From NCBI RefSeq assembly GCF_049562855.1, contig NZ_CP186925.1, positions 1,984,001 through 2,048,000 on the forward strand: a stretch of 64,000 nt of DNA. The letters are read 5' to 3'. Position numbers and translations under genes: made by a program. The notes under the pieces are model-generated. The model searched no databases. It was not told the DNA's origin and was given only the letters and a program-made list of their open reading frames with translations. Position 1 is the stretch's first letter; each line of letters opens with the position of its first letter. Positions 34,314 to 42,670 of this stretch are shown in pieces. Source of the DNA: Ruminococcus_C callidus (lineage in GTDB: Bacteria; Bacillota; Clostridia; Oscillospirales; Ruminococcaceae).

Positions 34314-35849
34314 CTACTTCCGGTGAGAACCTGTCAGTTCTTTTTCCTGTTCGTTCTCCTGCGGTGCAGATGTCCGGTCTGTTTGTCTGGACTCCGGACC
34401 GTGATAGAATACAGTATCAGAACGTTTCCAGTTCTGCCGCGGACGGTCATGGAATTCGGTTGCATGGGGCACCAGATGAATCGGATCCTCCGGTGTCACG
34501 TTTTTCTTGGCACGATAGGAAGCGTAGATACACAAACCGATATACAGGGCAGTCAGCACAAATCCGGCAATGATGCCGTTGCGGAACCACGGTGAATTGG
34601 GGAAATTTTTCAAAGCATAGGCGTTAAACTTGGTAAAGGAACGGCTGACATCAGACACCGCCACAAGCGGCACCTCCGCAATAGTTTCTCCGGAAAATTT
34701 CAGTTCCATCATTCCCAGTTCGTCCCCTTTTTTCACTGGTGCCATGACATTTTTGTCCAGATGAATAACGGTCTGTACCGCAGTAATATCCACACTCTTG
34801 CACCACAGCAAAACGCAGTCTGTCTTTGGGTGCACCAGCACATAGGAGTTCCCGTCGGAGTTCATCACTTCCACCTCTGCGGTTTCCTCACTGCTCTCCA
34901 GCAGCGTGGTATAGGCAAAGGAACGAAATGCCCAGTTCAGCAGCGATGTGGCATCGTCCAGATGATAGTACTGCAATTTTCCGTCCGCATCTTCAAAGGG
35001 TGCGTTCAGCAGAATTACCAGATATGTGTTCTCGTCCCGCGTTGCCTCGGTGATGATGCTCCGTCCGGTCTTGCTCAGGTTGCCGGTCTTGATACCCTTG
35101 GCACCCTCGTAATAATAGGAGCTGTCCTCCAGCGTCATGGAATTTGCCTGTGTCCAGTTCCATGCGGAAGCGTCAGGGTGGTTTGCCGGATTGGCAGTGG
35201 TGGGAGTAAATGCAGTGGCTGTTGCAATTTCCTCAAAGCCGTCCAGCGAGAGAGCGTAGTTGGTGATCGTCAGCATATCCCGTGCCGTGGTCTGTTGTCT
35301 GGTATCGTACAGTCCGGTAGGGTTGGCGAACGTGGTAGCGGTACAGCCAATTTCAGCGGCGGTGTCGTTCATCTTGGTGACAAATCCGTCAATGCTGCCG
35401 TCCCCGAACTGGTTCGCCAGAATCAGAGAAGCTTCACAGGACGAAGTCAGCATCATGGCATAGAGGTATTCCCGCACGGTCAATGTATCGCCGTTGTCAA
35501 TGTCCGCATACCGCAGGTCGTCTGGTTCGTCATAGCTGTACAGCGTTTTATACAGTTCATCACTGGCAGTGATCGTTGTGCCGTCCAGATCAGTGCAGTT
35601 TTGCAGCACCACAATGGCAGTCATGATCTGCACCAGATGACCGGGCATCTGCTGCTGGTCAGCATTTTTTTCATAGAGTATCTGTTGGGTATCCTGATTG
35701 TACAGGATCGCCGCCTGACTGTGGATCGTTGCGTCCGGTGTAAAGGTATAAGCCTGTACAGAAAGTGCGTTTCCGCACAGCAGTACCGCGGCAACAATGC
35801 CGATCGCCAATGCGGCACGCAGTCGTTTTATCAAATGGAACAAGTGCAT
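34314..35849 (-). CDS. D-alanyl-D-alanine carboxypeptidase-like protein lacking the SxxK motif
   Basis: 511 residues from ATG 35849 (GGGAGG upstream). It has a signal peptide or N-terminal anchor (about 10-33), a peptidase S11 fold, a DUF-like beta domain, one C-terminal membrane segment near 440-462, and a cytoplasmic Arg/Gln-rich tail. The family active site SxxK, normally near residue 71, reads HLVQ here, so both the nucleophile Ser and the general base Lys are replaced. The SxN site is altered too (SCE). The KTG motif is kept (GIKTGNLSKTG). It is best read as a pseudo-enzyme that may bind peptidoglycan rather than cut it. Confidence 0.85.
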   Translation of the reverse strand: MHLFHLIKRLRAALAIGIVAAVLLCGNALSVQAYTFTPDATIHSQAAILYNQDTQQILYEKNADQQQMPGHLVQIMTAIVVLQNCTDLDGTTITASDELYKTLYSYDEPDDLRYADIDNGDTLTVREYLYAMMLTSSCEASLILANQFGDGSIDGFVTKMNDTAAEIGCTATTFANPTGLYDTRQQTTARDMLTITNYALSLDGFEEIATATAFTPTTANPANHPDASAWNWTQANSMTLEDSSYYYEGAKGIKTGNLSKTGRSIITEATRDENTYLVILLNAPFEDADGKLQYYHLDDATSLLNWAFRSFAYTTLLESSEETAEVEVMNSDGNSYVLVHPKTDCVLLWCKSVDITAVQTVIHLDKNVMAPVKKGDELGMMELKFSGETIAEVPLVAVSDVSRSFTKFNAYALKNFPNSPWFRNGIIAGFVLTALYIGLCIYASYRAKKNVTPEDPIHLVPHATEFHDRPRQNWKRSDTVFYHGPESRQTDRTSAPQENEQEKELTGSHRK

Positions 35850-35955
35850 AAGATGCAATCCTCCCGAAAATTCTTTATTCGTGAAAGTTTTCAAACTCCA
35901 CATTCTTATTATAACAAAAAAAATCCGATTCGAAAAGACTTTTTTCGAAAATTTA

Positions 35956-35984
35956 TTTACCTTTCACGGAAAATATGATAAAAT
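35956..35984 (+). promoter_or_regulatory. Promoter of the metallophosphoesterase gene
   Basis: -35 TTTACC (35956-35961), 17-bp spacer and -10 TAAAAT (35979-35984). On the other strand, TGTTATAAT at about 35910 is a probable extended -10 for the DacA-like gene. Confidence 0.6.
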
Positions 35985-36063
35985 AATCTATGTAACTGAA
36001 AATCATGCAAAAATAAACACCAGAGCATGAAATTTGATTTCACTTTTTAAGGAGGGCTTCCTT

Positions 36064-36777
36064 TTGGTATATATCACAGGTGACATGCACGGAGATCTGT
36101 CCCGTTTCAAAAATCCCATTTTCAAAAAAATGAAAGCCGGCGATGTTCTGATCGTCTGCGGCGACTTCGGGTTTATCTGGGACGGTTCCCGTCAGGAAAA
36201 GCAAAATCTGAAAAAGCTGCGGGAAATGCCGTTTACCATTGCCTTTGTAGACGGCTGCCACGAAAACTTTGACATTCTGGAACAAAGCTTCCGGACTGTC
36301 CGCTGGCGTGGCGGCAGGGCACATCTCATTGCCCCGAACATTTTCCACATGATGCGTGGCGAGATCTTCACCATTGACGACCGCACTTACTTCACATTCG
36401 GCGGCGGACACAGTCAGGACTTCGAGTTCCGGCAAGGTCGGAACTGGTGGCAGCGGGAACAACCCACGCATGCAGAGATTCGCCGTGCCATTCACAACCT
36501 GAACGAGCACAATGCACAGGTGGACTACATCATCACCCACGAACCGCCGGCTTCTCTGAAAGACTGCCTTGGTGTCGATATGCAGCAGCGTCTGGAAATT
36601 CACACGTTCTTCGAGGACATCATCAAACAGTGCAGCTATCGGAAATGGTTCTTCGGCAAGTGCCACATGGACCGCTTTATTCCTATGAAGTTCTATGCCA
36701 TGTTCGAGGATGTGCTGCCGGTAGAATCGGAAAGCCGCAGACGCAGCCGAAAGCAGACGGCTCCGGAAGAAGATTGA
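36064..36777 (+). CDS. Calcineurin-like metallophosphoesterase
   Basis: 237 residues from TTG 36064 (AGGAGG with 8-base spacing). The metal site motifs are ITGDMHGDLSRF near the start, VCGDFGFIWDG, DGCHENFD and TFGGGHSQDFEFRQG, and HEPP near residue 170. These are the metallophosphatase ligand set, and the protein is a small cytosolic phosphoesterase with unknown substrate. It is a single-gene unit with its own promoter and a strong terminator. Confidence 0.87.
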   Translation: MVYITGDMHGDLSRFKNPIFKKMKAGDVLIVCGDFGFIWDGSRQEKQNLKKLREMPFTIAFVDGCHENFDILEQSFRTVRWRGGRAHLIAPNIFHMMRGEIFTIDDRTYFTFGGGHSQDFEFRQGRNWWQREQPTHAEIRRAIHNLNEHNAQVDYIITHEPPASLKDCLGVDMQQRLEIHTFFEDIIKQCSYRKWFFGKCHMDRFIPMKFYAMFEDVLPVESESRRRSRKQTAPEED

Positions 36778-36786
36778 TCCTGCACA

Positions 36787-36832
36787 CAAACAGCCCGACA
36801 GTTTCAGCAAGAGAAACTGTCGGGCTGTTTAA
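36787..36832 (+). terminator. Terminator after the metallophosphoesterase gene
   Basis: AACAGCCCGACAGTTTC and GAAACTGTCGGGCTGTT pair over 17 bp, with a short AGCAAGA loop and TTAATTC after it. The strong stem supports termination in both directions. Confidence 0.85.
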
Positions 36833-36839
36833 TTCTTAT

Positions 36840-36890
36840 GGCAATACCGCACAAAGAGCATCTGTCGCACAATCTTTGTGTAGTATTGCC
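36840..36890. repeat. Palindromic repeat, copy 2
   Basis: The arms GGCAATACCGCACAAAG (36840-36856) and CTTTGTGTAGTATTGCC (36874-36890) flank GAGCATCTGTCGCACAA. It abuts the stop codon of the CmpB-like gene at 36891. Confidence 0.85.
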
Positions 36891-37670
36891 TTATCTCTTT
36901 TGGGTATCTTTTTGCTTTCGGGCTTTTTTCACGGGCAGGCGAATCCACTTCCCCTGCGATTTTTCCCGTGAGAAATGCTGCTTCACGTACTGATCCAGCA
37001 TTTCCCGCACCGGCACACCGCCATGCATGGGAAAGAAGAACCGACGTACATTTTTCTTTTGCAGGGCATCGTGAATGTCCTCCCGCAGTTCTTCCACCCG
37101 TACCACGATATTGGTTTCTTTCGCAAATTCGCGGATCTTTACCATCAGGTGTGTGGAATATCCTACATCGATGAGAAAAACCCCATAGAAAAAACCGATG
37201 CCGAACGAAAACGCCAGATTTTCTGCCAGCCAGTGCAACGCATTCAAAATGTGCGGGTGGATCAGAAAATAGTACACTGCACTGAGCACCATCCAGAAAA
37301 ATGTAAACAACGGACAGATAATGCCCTGGATATTGCCCCAACGGTCAGAATAATCCCACAGCTTGATTTTCATGCCGCGGATAAAGATCAGCCCTGCCAC
37401 ATATTCCAGTGCTGTGATTGCCAATGCCATGACCACAAAGAGCAGGAGCTTTTTCAGCAACGGATTTTCCACCGGCATCAGCGGTTCCAGCATCGCCAGC
37501 AGGTACAGCACACACAAACTGGAGCCATACAGCGGCAAATACGGCCCTACCAGAAATCCCGGATTCACCCAGTGGTGTGCTGAAAAGAACCGACGGAATA
37601 TTACCTCCAGTCCCCAGCCGAGGACACTTCCGATCAAAAATAAAAACGCCAATGTCAAAAATAAATTCAT
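36891..37670 (-). CDS. Putative ABC-transporter-like membrane protein, CmpB family
   Basis: 259 residues from ATG 37670 (GGGAGG upstream). It has five or six hydrophobic segments in the first 190 residues, with the pattern GSVLGWGLEVIFRRF and WGNIQGIICPLFTFFW found in the ABC_trans_CmpB family. A basic cytoplasmic tail of about 75 residues follows (KKARKQKDTQKR). The family is annotated as putative ABC permease, but no ATP-binding partner is next to it, so its transport role is uncertain. It lies next to a FadR-type regulator gene on the same strand. Confidence 0.8.
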   Translation of the reverse strand: MNLFLTLAFLFLIGSVLGWGLEVIFRRFFSAHHWVNPGFLVGPYLPLYGSSLCVLYLLAMLEPLMPVENPLLKKLLLFVVMALAITALEYVAGLIFIRGMKIKLWDYSDRWGNIQGIICPLFTFFWMVLSAVYYFLIHPHILNALHWLAENLAFSFGIGFFYGVFLIDVGYSTHLMVKIREFAKETNIVVRVEELREDIHDALQKKNVRRFFFPMHGGVPVREMLDQYVKQHFSREKSQGKWIRLPVKKARKQKDTQKR

Positions 37671-37700
37671 ATCAGCCTCCCCTGCACCGACACAAAACAC

Positions 37701-38405
37701 TCACGCAATAGAACTAAGGTCATACAGTGACTGATCTGCCAATGCCTGTTCAATAATATCATAGTGGGTCTGCAACGCTCCCATGCCCATTTTCAGATCA
37801 CCGATCATCAGGCTCTTATAAATCTTTTCATGAATGGTTGCCTGCTTCTGCCGCAGTTTTTCCGTGCTGTCTGACAAGATCAGGTTGATCTGTGCAGAAC
37901 AAATATCCCAGATGCCCTGCATCACACATTCCATGAGCCGATTTCCTGAAGCCTTGATCAGCCAGCGGTGCATTTCTTCATCAGCACGAATACTATCCAG
38001 TCCGTTGCCGTATCGGAATTCGTCCAGCAAGTTTTTCAATTCGTCCAGATCCAGCCGTTCCCGTCTGGCAAATACCATAGGAAATGCCGACAACTCCATT
38101 GCCCGCCGCATCTGACACACCTCATAGGGTGAAATTTTTTGTATCAGAAACATCACATGCAGCAGTTCCTCCATGCTGTCGGACATATCTTTAGAAAGTG
38201 TCATCTCCCCCTCTTTGGAACAGGACAGCACACCGGTCATTTCCAAATTCTTTAGAATCGGACGCACATCCCGCTTTTTGATAGACAGAGCTTCTGCCCA
38301 TTCCTGTTCCGAGGGCAGCACATCGCCGGCATGCAGCTGTCCGTTTTGCAGCCGCTTCCGCAATTCCTCGATCAGACACAAATAATGATACTGTTGATTT
38401 TTCAT
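37701..38405 (-). CDS. FadR-subfamily GntR transcription regulator
   Basis: 234 residues from ATG 38405, with GGAGG three bases upstream; the 31-codon upstream extension runs into a repeat. It has an N-terminal winged helix (about 1-75, LPSEQEWAEALSIKKRDVRPIL) and a C-terminal all-helical FCD ligand domain (about 95-230) with the DEEMHRWLIKASGN segment that carries metal-binding His in relatives. It probably regulates nearby or remote metabolic genes; no operator could be assigned. Confidence 0.85.
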   Translation of the reverse strand: MKNQQYHYLCLIEELRKRLQNGQLHAGDVLPSEQEWAEALSIKKRDVRPILKNLEMTGVLSCSKEGEMTLSKDMSDSMEELLHVMFLIQKISPYEVCQMRRAMELSAFPMVFARRERLDLDELKNLLDEFRYGNGLDSIRADEEMHRWLIKASGNRLMECVMQGIWDICSAQINLILSDSTEKLRQKQATIHEKIYKSLMIGDLKMGMGALQTHYDIIEQALADQSLYDLSSIA

Positions 38406-38484
38406 TTTCCTCCATCTCCTGTATTCAGTGTTTCCCCAGGTCTTACCGCGAAACGCCCCATGCATCCCGCCTTCTTTTTCTTTT

Positions 38485-38659
38485 AGGAAACACTGCATAA
38501 AGCTTGTGCGTAAGATGCGTAGTCAGATTTTTCGGCAGATTGCTCAGAAATTCCGCAGGCATACTGTATGTCTGGCAAGAGATTTCTGGGCAATATGACG
38601 GAAAATCTGCACGCAGATTGCATGCAAAGCCGTCAGGCGGGCTTTATGCAGTGTTTCCT
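38485..38659. repeat. Long variant of the palindromic repeat family, copy 3
   Basis: About 175 bp with terminal arms AGGAAACACTGCATAAAGC and GCTTTATGCAGTGTTTCCT. The inside has further inverted parts (GATTTTTCGGCAGATT and related) and shares GCCGTCAGGCGGGCTTT with copy 1. It resembles a MITE, with ends like copies 1, 2 and 4-7. Confidence 0.7.
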
Positions 38660-38814
38660 TTATTATAGCATAAAATTATAACGAATTCAACGATATTTAT
38701 CGTAATTATATAAACGTTTTTGTGCATGTTTTCAAACCAAATCGGAAAAGTCAGAAACATTTTTTGCTGTTGTTCCGCGATTGCGATTTTTTCAGTCAGA
38801 TTTTCGGATATGAC

Positions 38815-38843
38815 TTGCTTTTTTGTAATCGATATGTTAAAAT
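38815..38843 (+). promoter_or_regulatory. Promoter of the shikimate kinase-like gene
   Basis: -35 TTGCTT (38815-38820), 17-bp spacer and -10 TAAAAT (38838-38843). The transcript would begin about 45 bp before ATG 38898, which follows AAAAGGAG. Confidence 0.7.
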
Positions 38844-38897
38844 AGAAAAGACACTTCACGAAAAGCGAAAATTCCAATCGAAAAGGAGCATTGCAGT

Positions 38898-39422
38898 ATG
38901 CATAACATCACACTGATCGGAATGCCGGGTTCCGGAAAAACAACATTTGGAAAAACATTGGCGGCGGGGCTTTCCTATCACTTTATCGACACCGACGATG
39001 TCATTATCCAAACCTATCACAAACCGCTGATGGAACTGATCGACGAATACGGCACAGAAGGATTCATCACACTGGAGGGAAAAGTTCTCCAGTCGATCTA
39101 CACCAATCAGGCAGTGATCTCCACCGGCGGCAGTGCTGTTTACAGTGATGATGCCATGCAGTATCTGAAATCCACCGGCATTGTAATCTATCTGCACCAC
39201 CAGCTGGACGTACTGGCACAGCGTGTCGGCAATCTGGTCACACGGGGCGTTGTCTGCCACAGCGGCTGCACCACACTGGAAGACCTCTATGAGGAACGCT
39301 GCCCGCTGTACGAGAAGTACGCAGACCTCACTGTAGATTTCACCGGCTGCTCTGTAGAACAGTGCAGTGAAAAACTGCTGAAAACGGTACAGGCATATCT
39401 CAAAGAACACCCGAATTGCTGA
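38898..39422 (+). CDS. Shikimate kinase-like protein
   Basis: 174 residues. The P-loop is GMPGSGKTTFGK at the N-terminus, followed by the shikimate-binding acidic pair in FIDTDDVI and a STGGSAVY turn in place of the usual GGG. The lid and C-terminal ERCPLYEKYADLTVD fit the shikimate kinase family. The changed GGG region and an unusual TRGVVCHSG stretch in the lid leave the substrate less certain. No other aromatic biosynthesis gene is adjacent. Confidence 0.75.
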   Translation: MHNITLIGMPGSGKTTFGKTLAAGLSYHFIDTDDVIIQTYHKPLMELIDEYGTEGFITLEGKVLQSIYTNQAVISTGGSAVYSDDAMQYLKSTGIVIYLHHQLDVLAQRVGNLVTRGVVCHSGCTTLEDLYEERCPLYEKYADLTVDFTGCSVEQCSEKLLKTVQAYLKEHPNC

Positions 39423-39454
39423 GTACAGCTTTTATCAATATAAAAGAAACACTG

Positions 39455-39628
39455 AGGCAATACCGCACAAAGAGCATCTGGCGACTTTGCACGCCATCTG
39501 CTTGCAAATTTCCCGTCATATTTCACAAAAATGCTCGTGAATACATCAAGTATTCACTCCGCTTTTTGTTTCATCTGACGAAAAATTTGACGACGCATCT
39601 GTCGCACAATCTTTGTGCGGTATTGCCC
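39455..39628. repeat. Long palindromic repeat, copy 4
   Basis: The arms AGGCAATACCGCACAAAG (39455-39472) and CTTTGTGCGGTATTGCC (39611-39627) enclose about 140 bp containing GACGACGCATCTGTCGCACAAT and other inverted parts. It is the fullest copy of the classic form, about 174 bp in all. Confidence 0.8.
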
Positions 39629-39736
39629 TGAATAAAGCGGAACACCGGCTGTAAAATGAAATGCTCCCCTTTTGTTAGACAATATGGTATAATAGAAATA
39701 TACCAATTAAAAAGTCTAACGAAAGGGGGCATTTTT

Positions 39737-40081
39737 ATGCCAAAAGGACAGCCGAACAAAAGATACACGCCGGAATTCAAAATCAAAGTAGTGGAAACAA
39801 TGCACAGAGAAAAGTTAAGCTATCGTGAAACTGCACGTCAATTTGACATACCGAATAGTAGAGTAACAGCCTGGGAACGAATCTATCTTGAGGAAGGAGC
39901 GGAGGGACTTTACGTAGAACGCAGAGGAAGGAAATCCACAGGGCGGTCTCCGAAAATCAAGAAAGAAGTAGAAGAAGATCTGATTGCAGAAGTACAGCGC
40001 CTTCGTGCGGAGAATGCGTACTTAAAAAAATTGAATGCCTTGGTTGCCGAGAGGGTACGGCAAGAGAAAAAGCACAAGTGA
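39737..40081 (+). CDS. IS3-family OrfA (helix-turn-helix)
   Basis: 114 residues from ATG 39737 (AAAGGGGG upstream), starting MPKGQPNKRYTPEFK. It contains an HTH motif (SYRETARQFDIPNSRVTAW) for terminal inverted repeat recognition and a coiled-coil C-terminus (AEVQRLRAENAYLKKLN). OrfA normally joins OrfB by a programmed -1 frameshift. Here the reading frames overlap by 4 bp at the OrfA stop. Confidence 0.9.
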   Translation: MPKGQPNKRYTPEFKIKVVETMHREKLSYRETARQFDIPNSRVTAWERIYLEEGAEGLYVERRGRKSTGRSPKIKKEVEEDLIAEVQRLRAENAYLKKLNALVAERVRQEKKHK

Positions 40082-40914
40082 TATGGGAACTGAGGCATGA
40101 ACATAAGATAGGGCTGCTCATTGAGATTGCTGATATTCCCCGCAGTACCTACTACTATTACAGTAAGCAATTTGATCATCCAAAGCCGGATCGATATGCT
40201 GAAATCAAAACTGAAATACGCCGCATTTACGATGAAAGCAAAGGTCGTTATGGATATCGGAGAATCACCAAAGAATTGAAGAAGAAGTTTGTTGTCAATC
40301 ACAAGACAGTACAGAAACTGATGCGTAAAATGGGTATATTTTGCCGTGTTCGTATGCACAAGTACAACTCATACAAGGGTGATGTCGGCAGAATCGCACC
40401 GAATCTTTTGGAACGGGATTTCAAAGCAGATAAGCCAAATCAGAAGTGGGTAACTGACGTTACTGAATTTGCGTTGTTTGGAATTAAGCTGTATCTGTCA
40501 CCCATCATTGATTTATATAATGGCGAAGTGATCTCATACAATTTAAGCCGTCATCCGAATTTGAACCAGGTAACAGATATGCTTGAGAAAGCGTTTTCAA
40601 AAATACCGGACAATACAAATCTGATTCTTCATTCCGATCAAGGATGGCAGTATCAGCATAAGCACTATCAAAAAATGCTGAAAGAGAAAGGCGTCAAACA
40701 GAGCATGTCCCGAAAGGGGAATTGTCTTGACAATGCCTGTGCCGAGAACTTTTTCAGTTTGCTGAAAACGGAGCTTCTCTATTTGCAGGAATTTCATTCT
40801 GTCGAGCATTTCATTGAAGAGCTTCATGAATACATAGAATGGTACAACAACAAACGCATCAAGCTTAAGCTTAATGGTCTATCTCCTATAGATTTCAGAC
40901 AGGAAGCTGCATAG
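40078..40914 (+). CDS. IS3-family transposase OrfB (DDE)
   Basis: 278 residues from GTG 40078. It has an N-terminal HTH-21-like domain and the rve catalytic core: WVTDVTEFALFG (first Asp), LHSDQGWQYQHK (second Asp) and the Glu in NACAENFFSLLKTE. It ends in YNNKRIKLKLNGLSPIDFR, typical of IS150-type transposases. Start and catalytic residues are intact, so the element may still be active. Confidence 0.92.
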   Translation: MIWELRHEHKIGLLIEIADIPRSTYYYYSKQFDHPKPDRYAEIKTEIRRIYDESKGRYGYRRITKELKKKFVVNHKTVQKLMRKMGIFCRVRMHKYNSYKGDVGRIAPNLLERDFKADKPNQKWVTDVTEFALFGIKLYLSPIIDLYNGEVISYNLSRHPNLNQVTDMLEKAFSKIPDNTNLILHSDQGWQYQHKHYQKMLKEKGVKQSMSRKGNCLDNACAENFFSLLKTELLYLQEFHSVEHFIEELHEYIEWYNNKRIKLKLNGLSPIDFRQEAA

Positions 40915-41060
40915 CAAAAGCGACCAAGATTCCTCTTAGTCGCTTTGCATAGATTTTCTTTTGAATCTTTGTCTAACTTTTTGGGGTCAGTTCAAAAGCT
41001 GATGTTCCGCTTTATTTTGCAATATTTTCTGTTTACGCACGGATTTTCGAGCACAGGCTC

Positions 41061-41240
41061 CTATACAAACTGATTGCGTTCCGGCTTGTATACGAAGCCA
41101 ACTGCTTCCAGCTTTGCGGTGATCTCTGCCTGTTCCAGACACATAGACTTGCACAGTTCCTCCAGAGAGGCATAGTTGTCCCGCAGCTGGGTATTCAGAT
41201 AACTCATCAGCATGATCGGATCGTTAGGAATGTTCGGCAT
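41061..41240 (-). CDS. Small conserved DUF4250 protein
   Basis: 59 residues starting MPNIPNDPIMLMSYLNTQLR, ending NQFV. It overlaps the stop of the sirC-cbiK gene (TAATG), so it is translationally coupled. GGGAGG upstream supports the start. The N-terminal PNDPIMLMSYLNTQLRD and the YxPERNQFV end match the DUF4250 family of Clostridia. The function is unknown. It is the last gene of the porphyrin/cobalt operon. Confidence 0.85.
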   Translation of the reverse strand: MPNIPNDPIMLMSYLNTQLRDNYASLEELCKSMCLEQAEITAKLEAVGFVYKPERNQFV

Positions 41241-42667
41241 TACCGTTCACCTCCCTCTGGTGACAATTCCAGCATATGCTGTACATGTGCCACATAGAGT
41301 GCCTGCACCGCCGGATATGCTCCCAGCCCCTGCATTTGCAGTGTGACAGTATAGCCGTGTCTGGTCAATACAGACTTCCACGAATCTTCTTCGTCCCCTG
41401 CCATATCGTTCTGGGCGTGGTCGCCTGCCACCAGCATCATGGGCACCAGCACCACTTCCTGATACTGCCGTTCCTTCAGCTGTTCCAAAAGGGTATCCAG
41501 CGTGGGATAGCCCTCTACCGTTCCCACAAAAACATTGTCGAACCCGCACCGTTTCAGCCAGTAGTCAAATGCCGGATACGCCTGATTGATGATGTGCGGC
41601 GTGCCGTGTCCCATTAACAGATATGCCTTGGTCGATGCCTTTTCTATTACGCCGTCCTGCTCCATTGCCTGAATCAGTGCCGGATAGTCTTCCGTTTCTG
41701 TCAGCAGCGGTCTGCCGATGCGGAGCACCGCAAAGGCTCCTGCATACGATGCCGCATCTGCACAAAGGCGGTCGTACTCCTCGCCGGGAATGACATGAGT
41801 CGGCTGAATATACACATGGGTATACCCTTTCTGTTTCAGCTTCTCCAGTGCCTCCCGCACCGTGTCTACCGCAGTGCCCTGCCGCCGCATCTTCCGAATG
41901 ATCATGCCGCTGGTAAATGCCCGAAAAACGTCCATTTCCGGAAACGCCTGCTTTACAGCAGATTCCACTGCACCAATGGTCTGCTCTCTGGTGTCCGCAT
42001 AGCTGGTGCCAAAGCTGACCATGAGCAGTGCGTTCCGGCATGCCGGCAGCTGTTCTTCTGTCAGGCTGGAAGCATATGCCAGATATGCCCCTTTTCCCTT
42101 TTCCCGAAACAGCTCCAACGCTTTCGGCTCCGTCAGAATTCGCAGCAGCTGCATGCGGCGAATTTCGTCCGGCATGGTTTCTTTCCATGCCCGCCGCAGG
42201 ATTCCCAGACAGGTGCAAAGTTCGCTGTACTCTGCCAGCTTCGGTTCCAGTTCCCGACAGATCGCCCCCGCCAGTGACGGAGCATCGCCCTCGGTCGTCA
42301 CTGCCATGGTAATGTCGCCGTGTTTCCGATGTGCCGGAACAGTAAAGTCCGGCGTGCAGTCCGGCGATACAGTTGCCGACGATGCCAGCTTTCCGGCAGC
42401 CTGAGCTTCCCGTACAATGCGGGCATTTTCTGCACTGTCATCAGTTGCAGCAAACACCAGCAGGTTTTCCCCCAGCAGTTCCGGTGCATAGGGCTGCTGC
42501 AAATAAGTCAGCTTTGCGTTTTTCCAGCACGCCGGCATAGGCTCCGGTGCTGCCACGGTGACTTCCGCACCAGATTCCAGCAAGCCCCAGACACGCCGCT
42601 GTGCCACTTTTCCCGCACCGAACACGATGCACTTTTTCCCCTGTAAATGCAATGCGATAGGATACAT
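41240..42667 (-). CDS. Precorrin-2 dehydrogenase fused to cobaltochelatase CbiK
   Basis: 475 residues. The N-terminal half (about 1-150, MYPIALHLQGKKCIVFGAGK) is an NAD-binding Rossmann fold of SirC/CysG-N, converting precorrin-2 to sirohydrochlorin. The C-terminal half (about 212-475) is a CbiK chelatase with VSFGTSYADTREQT, THVIPGEEYDRL and MGHGTPHIINQAYPAF, whose His residues bind metal and insert cobalt into sirohydrochlorin. The fusion places both steps in one protein. ATG 42667 follows GAGG at normal spacing. Confidence 0.9.
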   Translation of the reverse strand: MYPIALHLQGKKCIVFGAGKVAQRRVWGLLESGAEVTVAAPEPMPACWKNAKLTYLQQPYAPELLGENLLVFAATDDSAENARIVREAQAAGKLASSATVSPDCTPDFTVPAHRKHGDITMAVTTEGDAPSLAGAICRELEPKLAEYSELCTCLGILRRAWKETMPDEIRRMQLLRILTEPKALELFREKGKGAYLAYASSLTEEQLPACRNALLMVSFGTSYADTREQTIGAVESAVKQAFPEMDVFRAFTSGMIIRKMRRQGTAVDTVREALEKLKQKGYTHVYIQPTHVIPGEEYDRLCADAASYAGAFAVLRIGRPLLTETEDYPALIQAMEQDGVIEKASTKAYLLMGHGTPHIINQAYPAFDYWLKRCGFDNVFVGTVEGYPTLDTLLEQLKERQYQEVVLVPMMLVAGDHAQNDMAGDEEDSWKSVLTRHGYTVTLQMQGLGAYPAVQALYVAHVQHMLELSPEGGER

Positions 42668-42670
42668 ATT

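Larger units (their letters stand above)
38406..38897. other. Intergenic region with a long palindromic repeat
   Basis: There is no gene in this 492-bp stretch. It contains a 175-bp repeat (38485-38659), an AT-rich part, and the promoter of the next gene at 38815-38843. Confidence 0.6.
39657..40994 (+). mobile_element. IS3-family insertion sequence (IS150-like)
   Basis: 1338 bp with imperfect 26-bp inverted ends, TGAAATGCTCCCC at 39657 and its counterpart TGAACTGACCCC (minus strand) at 40994, both running into GTTAGACAA. A 3-bp AAA is repeated at both flanks, consistent with a target duplication. It carries two overlapping genes, OrfA and OrfB. The outer flanks form a hairpin, so the IS sits in a terminator loop. 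Confidence 0.88.
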
